Assembly: GCA_002778195.1 (NCBI GenBank)
Contig: PCDI01000014.1
Location: 828,381 to 892,380, forward strand
DNA from: Raffaelea ambrosiae
Taxonomy: Eukaryota > Ascomycota > Sordariomycetes > Ophiostomatales > Ophiostomataceae
Length of the DNA stretch: 64,000 bases
Direction: 5' to 3'
Shown: in pieces, positions 11,699-19,288 of the stretch
How the letters are laid out: the number at the start of each line of letters is the position of its first letter
Position numbering within the stretch: position 1 is the stretch's first letter
Notes under the pieces: model-generated
What the model was told of the DNA's origin: nothing
What the model saw: only the letters and a program-made list of their open reading frames with translations
The model's database searches: none
Position numbers and translations under genes: made by a program

Positions 11699-11991
11699 AT
11701 CATCTAATAAAAGCGCCACCAACGACAGCTCCCTGCCCTTACCCTCTTGCGTTAAGACTACCTTGCTAGCATATTATACACCGTTACGTTATCGAAGGCA
11801 GATCACTTTCGTTTAAAGATATTAATAAGTATTGGTAGTAGCGCAGAGACGAAGAGATCAATATTACGGGCTCTCGACATCTCCGAGAGTTAAAGCCGAT
11901 ACGCGGTAAAGAACGGCTGAAAGGGAGCGTTGCTCATCAGAAAAACACCGGCCTCACCGGTACACGCAGAGACCGCTCTTATTTCGAACAC

Positions 11992-12429
11992 GTGGATGCT
12001 CGGAAGCTTACGAAGGCTCGGTCTCAACCGGTGCCGGCGGACTGCCCTATTATACAGCTCTCTCTCAGACTAACAGAGGCAGGAGTAGAGGCAGAAGCAG
12101 AGGCAGCGGCAACGACAAAAGCAGAGGCAGGAGCAGAGGCAGGAGCAGAGGCAGGAGCAGAGGCAGCGGCAGCGGCAGAGGCAGAGGCAGGAGCAGAGGC
12201 AGGAGCAGAGGCAGGAGCAGAGGCAGCGGCAGCGGCAGGAGCAGGCTGGGAGTACGACGACGTTCAACCGTCGACGACTTTGGCGCCACGTGCTTATAGT
12301 AGGTGGTCTGCTTTATTAGAGGATGCTATTGGTGACTGCGAGGACTATCAAATTAACCCTGAATTTGAGTGTAGTTTAGATAGACAGCTGCGCGAAGCGC
12401 AGCAAGACGAAATAGTTGCACTTATGTAG
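11992..12429 (+). CDS. Hypothetical protein with Ala/Glu/Gly repeat tract
   Basis: The 145-residue frame starts at an ATG at 11992 and ends at 12427-12429. It has a short unique N-terminus, a low-complexity centre (about residues 30-83) made from GCAGAG/GCAGGA-type hexamers, and an acidic C-terminus (…DCEDYQINPEFECSLD…). The repeat is open in all three forward frames, giving Ala-Glu-Ala-Gly, Arg-Gly-Arg-Ser or Gln-Glu-Gln-Arg repeats, so openness alone is weak evidence. It starts about 290 bp after the unmutated A LTR and could be a remnant of another element or a small secreted-effector-like or orphan gene. No family is recognised. Confidence 0.3.
   Translation: MDARKLTKARSQPVPADCPIIQLSLRLTEAGVEAEAEAAATTKAEAGAEAGAEAGAEAAAAAEAEAGAEAGAEAGAEAAAAAGAGWEYDDVQPSTTLAPRAYSRWSALLEDAIGDCEDYQINPEFECSLDRQLREAQQDEIVALM
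12076..12244 (+). repeat. Hexamer-based microsatellite (GCAGAG/GCAGGA)
   Basis: Imperfect tandem repeats of AGGCAG, AGCAGAGGC and related hexamers. A longer block (AGGCAGGAGCAG pattern) recurs twice, separated by a GCGGCAGCGGCAG run, which suggests replication slippage on two scales. Confidence 0.85.
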
Positions 12430-13034
12430 GTAGAGACAGACTTGCCCAGAATGTACTTTGATTTGTGTATGTACCTTTATCTATTACATGTATCTTTTGG
12501 GCTTATTTGTCGTCCCCCTATCGCACCCCCCCTTTACCCTATTACACCCCCCCTTTAGCGCCGAAAATCGCGGCACTTTAGTCAAATAATGGTGGCACTA
12601 TAGGGGCTCCCATATTTTACACGATTTACGGCACAGATTTACGGCACATTTGATTATCATAGCCAGAGAAAATATGGCAACCAAGTGAAACCTCACCTGC
12701 CAAGAATGCCGTCTCGGTTGCAACGCTGCATGCAGCTCCTCACCGACTGCTCGCAGCTGACTACCAACCATGCTTCTTGTACTTCTCTGGTCACTTTATT
12801 TCCACTCTCCCATTGCTGATTCTAGATAGTTACAGTTCCGATGTTAGCATCGACAGTTGTTGAATGAGAGTAGCTTCTAACAGAGTTTCCTCAAGATTGC
12901 ATTAGTGCAGGGGCAAAAATCTCATTTTCGTACCCATAGTTAACTATTCAAAATAATCCCAATAAAAAGTGTATCGATAGGCCTGGCGAAAGCAGCAAAG
13001 TAAATAAACAGACAGTCGAGCTATGAGGCTCAAC
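12430..13034. other. Intergenic, no gene seen
   Basis: This region is not obviously RIP-mutated. It contains three C-rich runs in a 45-bp stretch (about 12513-12557: CCCCCTATCG, ACCCCCCCTTT, ACACCCCCCCTTT). No open frame with recognisable similarity is seen. Confidence 0.5.
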
Positions 13035-13724
13035 TCAACGTTTCTCAAATCGTACCACTCTCTTCCATCTGCACGTCAGCTTTCTACACCGGACAAGCCG
13101 AATATACCGGGCATATACCATTCGTTCCCTGCATATAAAGCAATTTTTATTCCAATCACGGCAGATCTTACGATAGCACAGCTCACAGTAGATATGACCT
13201 AAATGTGTTAGTGTGAAACTCCGGTTTAGCGAGGTGGGATTCTTACCACACTTCGGAGCTGTCATGACAGGCTTTTCCTCGTAGCATACCATACACGATG
13301 AGTCAATAAGTCGTCTGAGTTTTTGTTTCATATGTGCATGTCCCGGGCGTGGACACTGCGTTATGATAATGCCGCCTGCACATTCCAAACAAACAACCTT
13401 TTTCATATTAGTACAAGTGGGCTTAAGCGGAACTACAGAACTTACACAGCCGCAGGCCTCCAAAACTTTTCTATTCCCGCCTAATACATCGAGGCAGAAG
13501 ACACAGTTTTCCACATCCATCTCGAGGTCAATTCGGGAGACAAGCGTGACTTCAAGAGCTTCGTGTGGACCGGTCCTGGCGTGATGACGGAGCGAATGCC
13601 GCGGCGGAGTGTATATCGTATCAGCCAAGCTCCTTTTGGCAGCGCGAGAAGGCCGAGCATACAGATGTCTGGCGTGGTTCATGTTCAAGAATGATGAACA
13701 CTTGCTAGCTCCTGTTTTCGCCAT
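13035..13724 (-). CDS. Tandem RING-type zinc-finger protein, two 48-nt introns
   Basis: Two Cys-rich modules are visible. Read straight through, each is interrupted by 16 extra codons. Both inserts are introns: 13398-13445 (GTAAGT…TACTAAT…AG) and 13199-13246 (GTAAGA…CACTAAC…TAG). Removing them restores Cys-Gly-Cys-Val-Val-Cys-Leu-Glu-Cys in the first module and Cys-Gly-His-Ile-Tyr-Cys-Glu-Leu-Cys in the second, the core of a RING finger. The second module is complete (CMVC … CGHIYCELC … CFIC); the first ends CPRP, so its last ligand pair is unclear. RING proteins are typically E3 ubiquitin ligases; tandem RINGs also occur in RBR ligases, but no in-between-RING is evident. The protein is about 197 residues from the ATG at 13724; a start at 13520 just before the first module is also possible. 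No specific orthologue is recognised. Confidence 0.65.
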   Translation of the reverse strand: MAKTGASKCSSFLNMNHARHLYARPSRAAKRSLADTIYTPPRHSLRHHARTGPHEALEVTLVSRIDLEMDVENCVFCLDVLGGNRKVLEACGCVSSVVPLKPTCTNMKKVVCLECAGGIIITQCPRPGHAHMKQKLRRLIDSSCMVCYEEKPVMTAPKCGKNPTSLNRSFTLTHLGHIYCELCYRKICRDWNKNCFICRERMVYARYIRLVRCRKLTCRWKRVVRFEKR

Positions 13725-14321
13725 AGCACTCCTACGAGACTACGCCAAGGGTTTCGTTAGCTCTTCTATAGCCGATGGCATGGCCCGGGGATGCGTGGCT
13801 ATCGGAGGAAAACATATAGGGGGGGGGACCTTATGGGCAGGCGGCATGGCCGTCAAGTCCTAGACCGGCACCGATTCGGCCTCTTGGCAGCTGTTCGATC
13901 GGCAGACTGCAAAGTACGGCCAGCCAACAGAGGTCTGGGTTCAGGTTTTGCATTTTCCAAAGCCACGGCGTCAAATACGACGAGGTCAGCTTGCATTGGC
14001 GATGGAATCTGCATGTCTCGAAATCAAGGACTTGGGATTGTCTGCATTCCATTCTCCTCTGCCGTCCTTTTCCTCGTAATGGGCACGGAGGGGGGACTGG
14101 AAGGACGGGAGTTGAGAGGATGAAGGAATGGAGCGTGGTTGCGGGACCTGAACTGGGTTTGCATGGGAGGACTCCCGGATTGGGTGGATGGGTGCCCATT
14201 TCTGGGACCAGGCGGCCCAAAACGGTCCCCTCGCGAAAAGTTGACATTTTTCATTTTCGGGACTCTGGGGAGTCGTAAAGCACAGCCCATTTGTCTAAAC
14301 CAGTTTTGGTGGTTTTCCTGA
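13725..14321. other. Intergenic, no convincing gene
   Basis: Several overlapping open frames exist on both strands, but none has a recognisable motif or supporting splice signals. A run of nine G lies at 13819-13827. I see nothing that can be assigned. Confidence 0.4.
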
Positions 14322-14714
14322 TCACGACTTGAGCAGCGCCCGAGTAACAGCGGCGAGAGGTGGTGTGGTTAGCAGGGGTTGGCGAGGGCAATCGATGCGT
14401 AAAGTAATAACAATGTACCTTTCCACTTTTCGCCTGCGGCAGCGGCAGCCGCCGCCGTGAACAACACTCTCCGCATCGTCCAAGCGCAGGCAAACCGTAT
14501 AAGAGCCATCCGTTACCTTTTGAAAGCAGTTTGCTGGAGTCGTGTGTTCGCCGAATTTGTCCAACTGGCCGCAATGCTTCCAAAGACATTTGGCTGCCAC
14601 GCGCGGCACCTGAATGGGCTGGGATGCGTCCACCGTAAGGACGTCTGTGACGTCGTCTTCTTCCCAAAACACAATGCAGACTCTCCCTCTCCTACGGGTC
14701 CAGCAGCCTAACAA
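14322..14714 (-). CDS. Hypothetical protein fragment, low confidence
   Basis: This 130-codon minus-strand frame has a middle section of natural-looking composition (…VPRVAAKCLWKHCGQLDKFG… then …VTDGSYTVCLRLDDAESVV…, about residues 36-85), with several Cys and balanced charged residues. After residue 85 it turns to Arg/Cys-rich low complexity, so an intron or frame end near there is likely. No family is recognised, and no secretion signal is obvious at the given start. It may be one exon of a larger or decayed gene, in keeping with the pseudogenes that follow. Confidence 0.3.
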   Translation of the reverse strand: MLGCWTRRRGRVCIVFWEEDDVTDVLTVDASQPIQVPRVAAKCLWKHCGQLDKFGEHTTPANCFQKVTDGSYTVCLRLDDAESVVHGGGCRCRRRKVERYIVITLRIDCPRQPLLTTPPLAAVTRALLKS

Positions 14715-15388
14715 TGTGTCAGTCCGGGCGTTTCTGTGTTTCTGTTATGGGAGAGGACAAAACTTGTAGTAGCTAGCTTTTGTATCTTGGCTCGAAGCGT
14801 TCCCTCGTCCATAGTCGGTTTTTGAATGTTGTTTGCGCGTGTGCTTAAGATGTCTTGTTAGCCCTTCTGTTTGCTCTAGACTGTGCCGGGGAGAGCCACC
14901 TATTCCGTTGTCTGGGCCTGAACCGTACCGAGGACGGCTTTCTTGGCCTAAGGGAGCTTGATAGATGGCGACGTTGGCACGTGAACGCGCTCCTTCGCGA
15001 CACGAGCCCCTTTACATGTTTGTCCCTGCACAGCCCAAGCCCTACAGACCTATGACGAAGACCCCCATACGCAGTCCCAAAACAGGGCACCCTTCGGTCC
15101 TGTGTCGTATTTAACGCTGTGGGCAATTGCTGTCGCCGCCCTTCGAGCTGGTTTCGTACCATAGAGGAATGATGCCCGCCAACGAGGAGAAACGCAGGAC
15201 GATATGGCCTGGAAGCGGCCAGTGGGCTGCCCACGTACTCCCGCCCGCAGGCCGCGCGCACGGTTCCAACGAAAACCCCGAAACAAGCGACAGAGAACCA
15301 CAGCAAGAAACCAACGGCCCGTCGCCTGTACTGTTAGCCGCCGCCTCTCGCTCGCTAACGCGACTGGGCCCACGGCAGCAAGGCCCCG
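14715..15388. other. Intergenic or decayed coding sequence
   Basis: There is no intact gene. On the plus strand at about 15052-15165 one frame reads like protein (…DEDPHTQSQNRAPFGPV then a hydrophobic stretch ending RAGFVP) and then meets a TAG. It may be an upstream exon of the broken kinase-like gene that starts near 15389, or of a different lost gene. This reading is tentative. Confidence 0.3.
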
Positions 15389-16286
15389 CAGCAGGCCCGG
15401 CTGGTCCCCATCCTCTACGTGTCGCCATAGAAAAAGTACAGCAAGTGCTTCGAGCTGCAGTTTAGCTGCGACCCATACGCCGTGGTCGCAGGGCCTAGGG
15501 CTGCGATCGATGGCGATTCGGACACGGTCCTCGTGCAGAAACTGCTGGGGCAAAATGACAGGGTGCAAGTGCAAGTGCAGTCGATCCGACGGATCCAGCA
15601 CCCGGCCTTTCTGATGGCACGTGGGGTGTTTTGCCACGAGAAGACGTTTTCTGTGTCGTTTGACTTCATGCCTCTCTCCCTGGCGGAGCTGGTAGGCAAC
15701 CCCCTGCTGACGGCCCTCCACCTGGCGTGCATTCTCGGGCAGGTTCTCGAAGGTCTCGTATACCTGGAACAGAACAAGCTCGAGCATGGCCGTCTGGCGT
15801 GCTCCACCCTCCTCGTGGACCTGAGTGGGAGTGTCAAAATCTGTACGTTGTCCTTCGCCGAGCCCACACGGGGGCCGAGGCTGATCTGGTGTGTAGGGGG
15901 CTACGAAGACACGCACGACCTCGTCGGGGAGACGGCAGACGTCCGAGCGCTCGGGCGCGTGGCTGTCGAGTTAATGCAAGGGTATCTCGACGAAGACGAT
16001 GCGGCGGGCATCGACGAAGACGATGCGGCGGGCATCGACGACGGAACGCGCTAGCCCCCCCACTCCCCTGTTGTTGATTTCCTCCGGGCGGCCATGTCTG
16101 CCAGGCAGGCCTCTGCGCTCGCAAAGGTGAGGCGACGGGCGCGGCTGTGTGTGGCCCAGCTTGCTAACCCCTGCGCAGCACCAGCTGTTCGACCTTCCGT
16201 GGCGCACGAGCAAGAATCACCTCAAGGGCATTGTAGCGCTGGGGAATGTCTGGGATAAGCGAGGATACCGGTACCCGGCAGCGTAG
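15389..16286 (+). pseudogene. Kinase-like (pseudokinase-type) gene, broken by in-frame stops
   Basis: The frame shows protein-kinase fold signatures: a VLVQKLLG strand, an αC-like IRRIQHPAFL, a hinge-like SFDFMPLSLAEL, and an αE plus catalytic-loop region LVYLEQNKLEHGRL…TLLV. The loop lacks the HRD Asp, and DFG is replaced (KICTLSF), so even the intact ancestor looks catalytically dead. TAG codons at 15428-15430 and 16052-16054 interrupt one frame; they fit former Gln (CAG) and Trp (TGG). After the second stop the frame continues (VVDFLRAAM…), crosses an intron 16127-16178 (GTGAGG…GCTAACCCCTGCGCAG) and ends at 16286. A 24-bp unit encoding Asp-Glu-Asp-Asp-Ala-Ala-Gly-Ile is duplicated near 15993-16040. 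The N-terminal part is missing or unrecognised. Confidence 0.6.
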
Positions 16287-16408
16287 CCTGTCCCAGCGAT
16301 CTACAGCTGGGAGAAGAGATAGAGCCCGGTCCATTTGATTGCTATTTCTGCGAACTATCTACTGTATGGTAACAAAACCGAGTCAATACATCACACATAC
16401 GATGTTCT

Positions 16409-17819
16409 TTATACCCGTTCACGTCGACACCTGTGCCCTATCCCACTCGTGCCGTTGGGAGAATGCAATGGCCTCGGCGGCCCATGGTGCGTTTTCGCCG
16501 TACTGTTGGCAGCCAGGGTCTTGGTCGTTGTGGCCGTGGTCGTAACGTACGAGACGGACATGTGGTACGTTGCATTAGCCGTCGCGCTGCGCAGTACCGT
16601 GGTGCTGCTGTCCGGCAGCGGCTGTGGCGGCGCCAAATTCGAGACCACTTGGCCGAGAAACCCGGCATTCGCGTAGACCTGCGACATGTCCCAAACCATG
16701 ACGCCCCCGAAGCTAAAAAACCGCCGCAGAGCGGTAAGGATCGGCCCCAAGGCGCTGCTTGCCGTGTAGCCAGATCCGGCTGCCGTCGCACCGCCCGGCA
16801 TGCCGAGGAACACACGCACTCGGGGGTTTTTGCTCACGGTTCTAGCCCAGGTGTCCCATACGGCAAACGAGCGTTACGTAGCAGAGCCAGTTTGGTAGGG
16901 CGACAGGCCGCAAGGGTTATTGTTGTAGAACTGGACCATAACAAAGTCGAAAAAAACGGCACCCCCAAACATGTCCCCGTCGGCCGCGTCGGGGTACGGA
17001 CACTGGGGAGCGGCCGAGAGATAGAAGGGCTTGGTGCCGGCGGCCGTGGCGTTGTCCATATAGCCGCGCAGCTACGAGGCAAATGCCACCGCGTTGGGCA
17101 CGGGGGACTCAAAATCCAAGTCGAAGCCATCCACCACAGCATCCCCAAAGGGCCTATCGACGCTGCCCGTGTCCTGGGGCGGGCCGAACATAGCCCACAC
17201 GCCGTCGGCGGCAACCGCCGCCGTTACGGGTGAGCTGAATCCGGCCTGCGTGTAGGCCGAGCCACCGATGGACAGCAAGATCGTCTTTCCGTACGTGCTC
17301 TGGCAGGTTTGTATGTCTTGCCTGCGGCAGCGCGTTAGCACAACGGCGCAGGGAGACAACAAAAAGAGAAAACCAAGAAAGACATGCGGAAAAGGGCCTC
17401 TTACTCGATTTGTGGACAACCCAAAAGTCCCGTTCCGGGAAACGCGGTGCAGTTTGCCTCGGCGCTGGCAAAATTGACGGCCGCCGGGTCGGCAATCGAG
17501 GTGAGAAAAGCCAGGGGGATAATCTACGTTGTTAGTCTGCTTCTGTTCCCAAAGGGCACGCAGGACATGGAGAGTGTACGTCAATGCGGGTGTCTAAATG
17601 CAGGTGAGCGACGGACCGCATAACACGGCAAGAGGGATGGTGTCTACCTGCGCAATAGTAGGCAAGACGCTGCTGGGCGTAGGGCCCGCCGGACTGCCCG
17701 TACGAGTTCTGGCCCCAGTAGACCGCTACATTGTTCGCGCTCGACTTGTTAAACCCTGCGCTGGCGCTTTTGCACAAGACGAATCCCACCGCAGCGGCAA
17801 TGAGCGATAGGCGGGGCAT
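16409..17819 (-). pseudogene. GH18 class III chitinase, two premature stops
   Basis: Exons 17648-17819, 17580-17593 (14-nt microexon), 17405-17523 and 16409-17321 join in phase to 405 codons. The signal peptide ends about Ser-Ala-Ser-Ala (residue 20). The hallmark AVYWGQNS follows. Next come IDIIPLAFLTSIADPAAVNF, LLSIGGSAY and the catalytic DGFDLDFE, with the acid Glu at about codon 173. The C-terminus is Ser/Thr-rich. Such enzymes hydrolyse chitin at the wall or outside the cell. Codon 185 is TAG (17072-17074) and codon 251 is TAA (16874-16876), so the protein would be cut just after the active-site strand; both fit C-to-T in CAG/CAA. The introns (54, 56 and 83 nt) keep good GT-AG signals and no frameshift is seen, so inactivation looks recent. 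Read-through or assembly error are alternatives. Confidence 0.85.
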
Positions 17820-18010
17820 GGCGTCGGGCACGGCAACCAGGTGGGTAGTAGAATGTTTGAAGCCGGCGGCGAAGAGAGAGAAGTGAGCAACGGGCGGCGG
17901 GCATACCAGCTAGGCAAAGCACGGCAGAGAGCCGAGAAGGTGGCCTTAATAAGGAGCTGGGGTTCAGAAGGGGGCCAGATTACGGATCCAGAAACAGCAA
18001 GGGACGCGTT

Positions 18011-18331
18011 TTAGGACGTGTTTTGGACGCAGTACAAATAGGTGCTTCGCCAGCCGTGAAAGACGCAGCATGTAGAGGGCATCGGACCCAAGTATGAGAA
18101 GAAAGAAGAAAAACAAACACCGCCACTCGATCCCAGCCGCCACGGCTCTTCGCCCTGTGATGCGTGACGCTGGTCACTTTGGCACTGGTCAGTACAAAAC
18201 ACACGCAAGCCGGCATCCTCACCCTGCGCGTCAACGTTATAGACGGCGGCGTGCTCGCCAAAGACGATGACTTTTCCTGGTGCTGACACCATAAACGCAG
18301 GCGCCATCGGCGATGACAGTTTTCGGCTCAT
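18011..18331 (-). pseudogene. Mevalonate kinase, 5' fragment
   Basis: The minus-strand frame reads MSRKLSS then Met-Ala-Pro-Ala-Phe-Met-Val-Ser-Ala-Pro-Gly-Lys-Val-Ile-Val-Phe-Gly-Glu-His-Ala-Ala-Val-Tyr, the conserved N-terminus of eukaryotic mevalonate kinase (ERG12 family, GHMP kinase fold, isoprenoid pathway). A GTGAGG splice donor follows about 32 codons in. Downstream only a weak trace of the next exon (…TYLYCVQNTS) is readable before stops, and the ATP-binding and C-terminal GHMP motifs are absent. Since ERG12 is essential in fungi, a full copy must exist elsewhere, so this is probably a duplicated and truncated piece. An upstream tandem repeat begins about 240 bp away. Confidence 0.6.
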
Positions 18332-18574
18332 AGCAAAGGCGTATTGTGTTGTAGGGGCGGTTGAGTGAAAGATGGAATTCTTCGGCGGGCGGTAAAGTAA
18401 CCGCGTTTTGGTGTAACGGGGTGCGTTGGTCTGTTATTGTGTTTGATCTCTCGTCGCGTATGGTTTCTTTGAGAAGTGGCGATGGCCCCCTGAAAGCAGG
18501 ATAGAGCAGGGATGGCACAGGTGCGCCTCCAAAGAAGGAAATTCTCCATGAGGTTTTTCGGGTTGTATATTGGT

Positions 18575-18767
18575 CTGTAAGCATTGTAGCACTGTAAGCA
18601 CTGTAAGTACTGTAAGCACTGTAAGCACTGTAAGCACTGTAAGCATTGTAGCACTGTAAGCACTGTAAGCACTGTAAGCACTGTAAGCACTGTAAGCACT
18701 GTAACACTGTAGCACTGTAAATACTGCAAATACTCAAATACTCAGATACTCAAATACTCGAATACTT
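18575..18767 (+). repeat. Minisatellite, 9-bp unit CTGTAAGCA and degenerate tail
   Basis: About fourteen near-perfect 9-bp units (CTGTAAGCA, with variants CTGTAGCA and TTGTAGCA) run from 18575 to about 18722. Degenerate AATACTC/AAATACT units follow to 18767. It lies between the mevalonate kinase fragment and the permease promoter. In one frame it translates to Leu-Thr-Val repeats, which are not a gene. Confidence 0.9.
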
Positions 18768-19288
18768 ATAACTGAAATACTATCCGTCTGGAAAGATCAC
18801 AAAACACACCCAATCTGTCCTATCTCACAGCATAGCAGCCAAGGCTTCGTGGCCTCACCGCAGCAGCTCGATCACTGCTCTCTGCCGTCGCGAGCCTTGC
18901 CTGTTGCTGATTTCTTGTCTATCTCTGCCCCAAGACTGGCTGGGCCTGCAGCCCAGTGCCGACGCTGATCTCCGCCCACCAATTCATCTCCTATCTATTA
19001 CTACCAAAAGTACTTTCCCGGGGGAACAACCATGTTATCTTCCACTTCCAGCTGCCTTGACTGTCGCAGGCATGTTTGTGCCCAGTAGTTATATTGATAT
19101 AAATCAAGGGCGGTTGCGTCCTTTCATGTCCCACCTTGTTCTGGCCATCTATTGGAAAAGGGCATACAGTTCTTTCTGCTATGTTTTCTAGTGCTTTCTG
19201 CAGTGGCTGGATCTACTAACCTTGCCTGCTACTTTTTGTCTTATACATACTTCGAGTCACCGTCCAGTCCGGCCACCTCCTGTCCTCC
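18768..19288 (+). other. Upstream region of the permease gene
   Basis: No gene is seen. It holds pyrimidine-rich stretches typical of fungal 5' leaders. No TATA box or operator can be assigned with confidence. Confidence 0.4.

Noticed and set aside
14845..15306. 153-codon minus-strand frame with a hydrophobic start
   Set aside because: It looks like a signal peptide at first, but the rest is Arg/Ser-rich with no motif and overlaps a more protein-like plus-strand frame.
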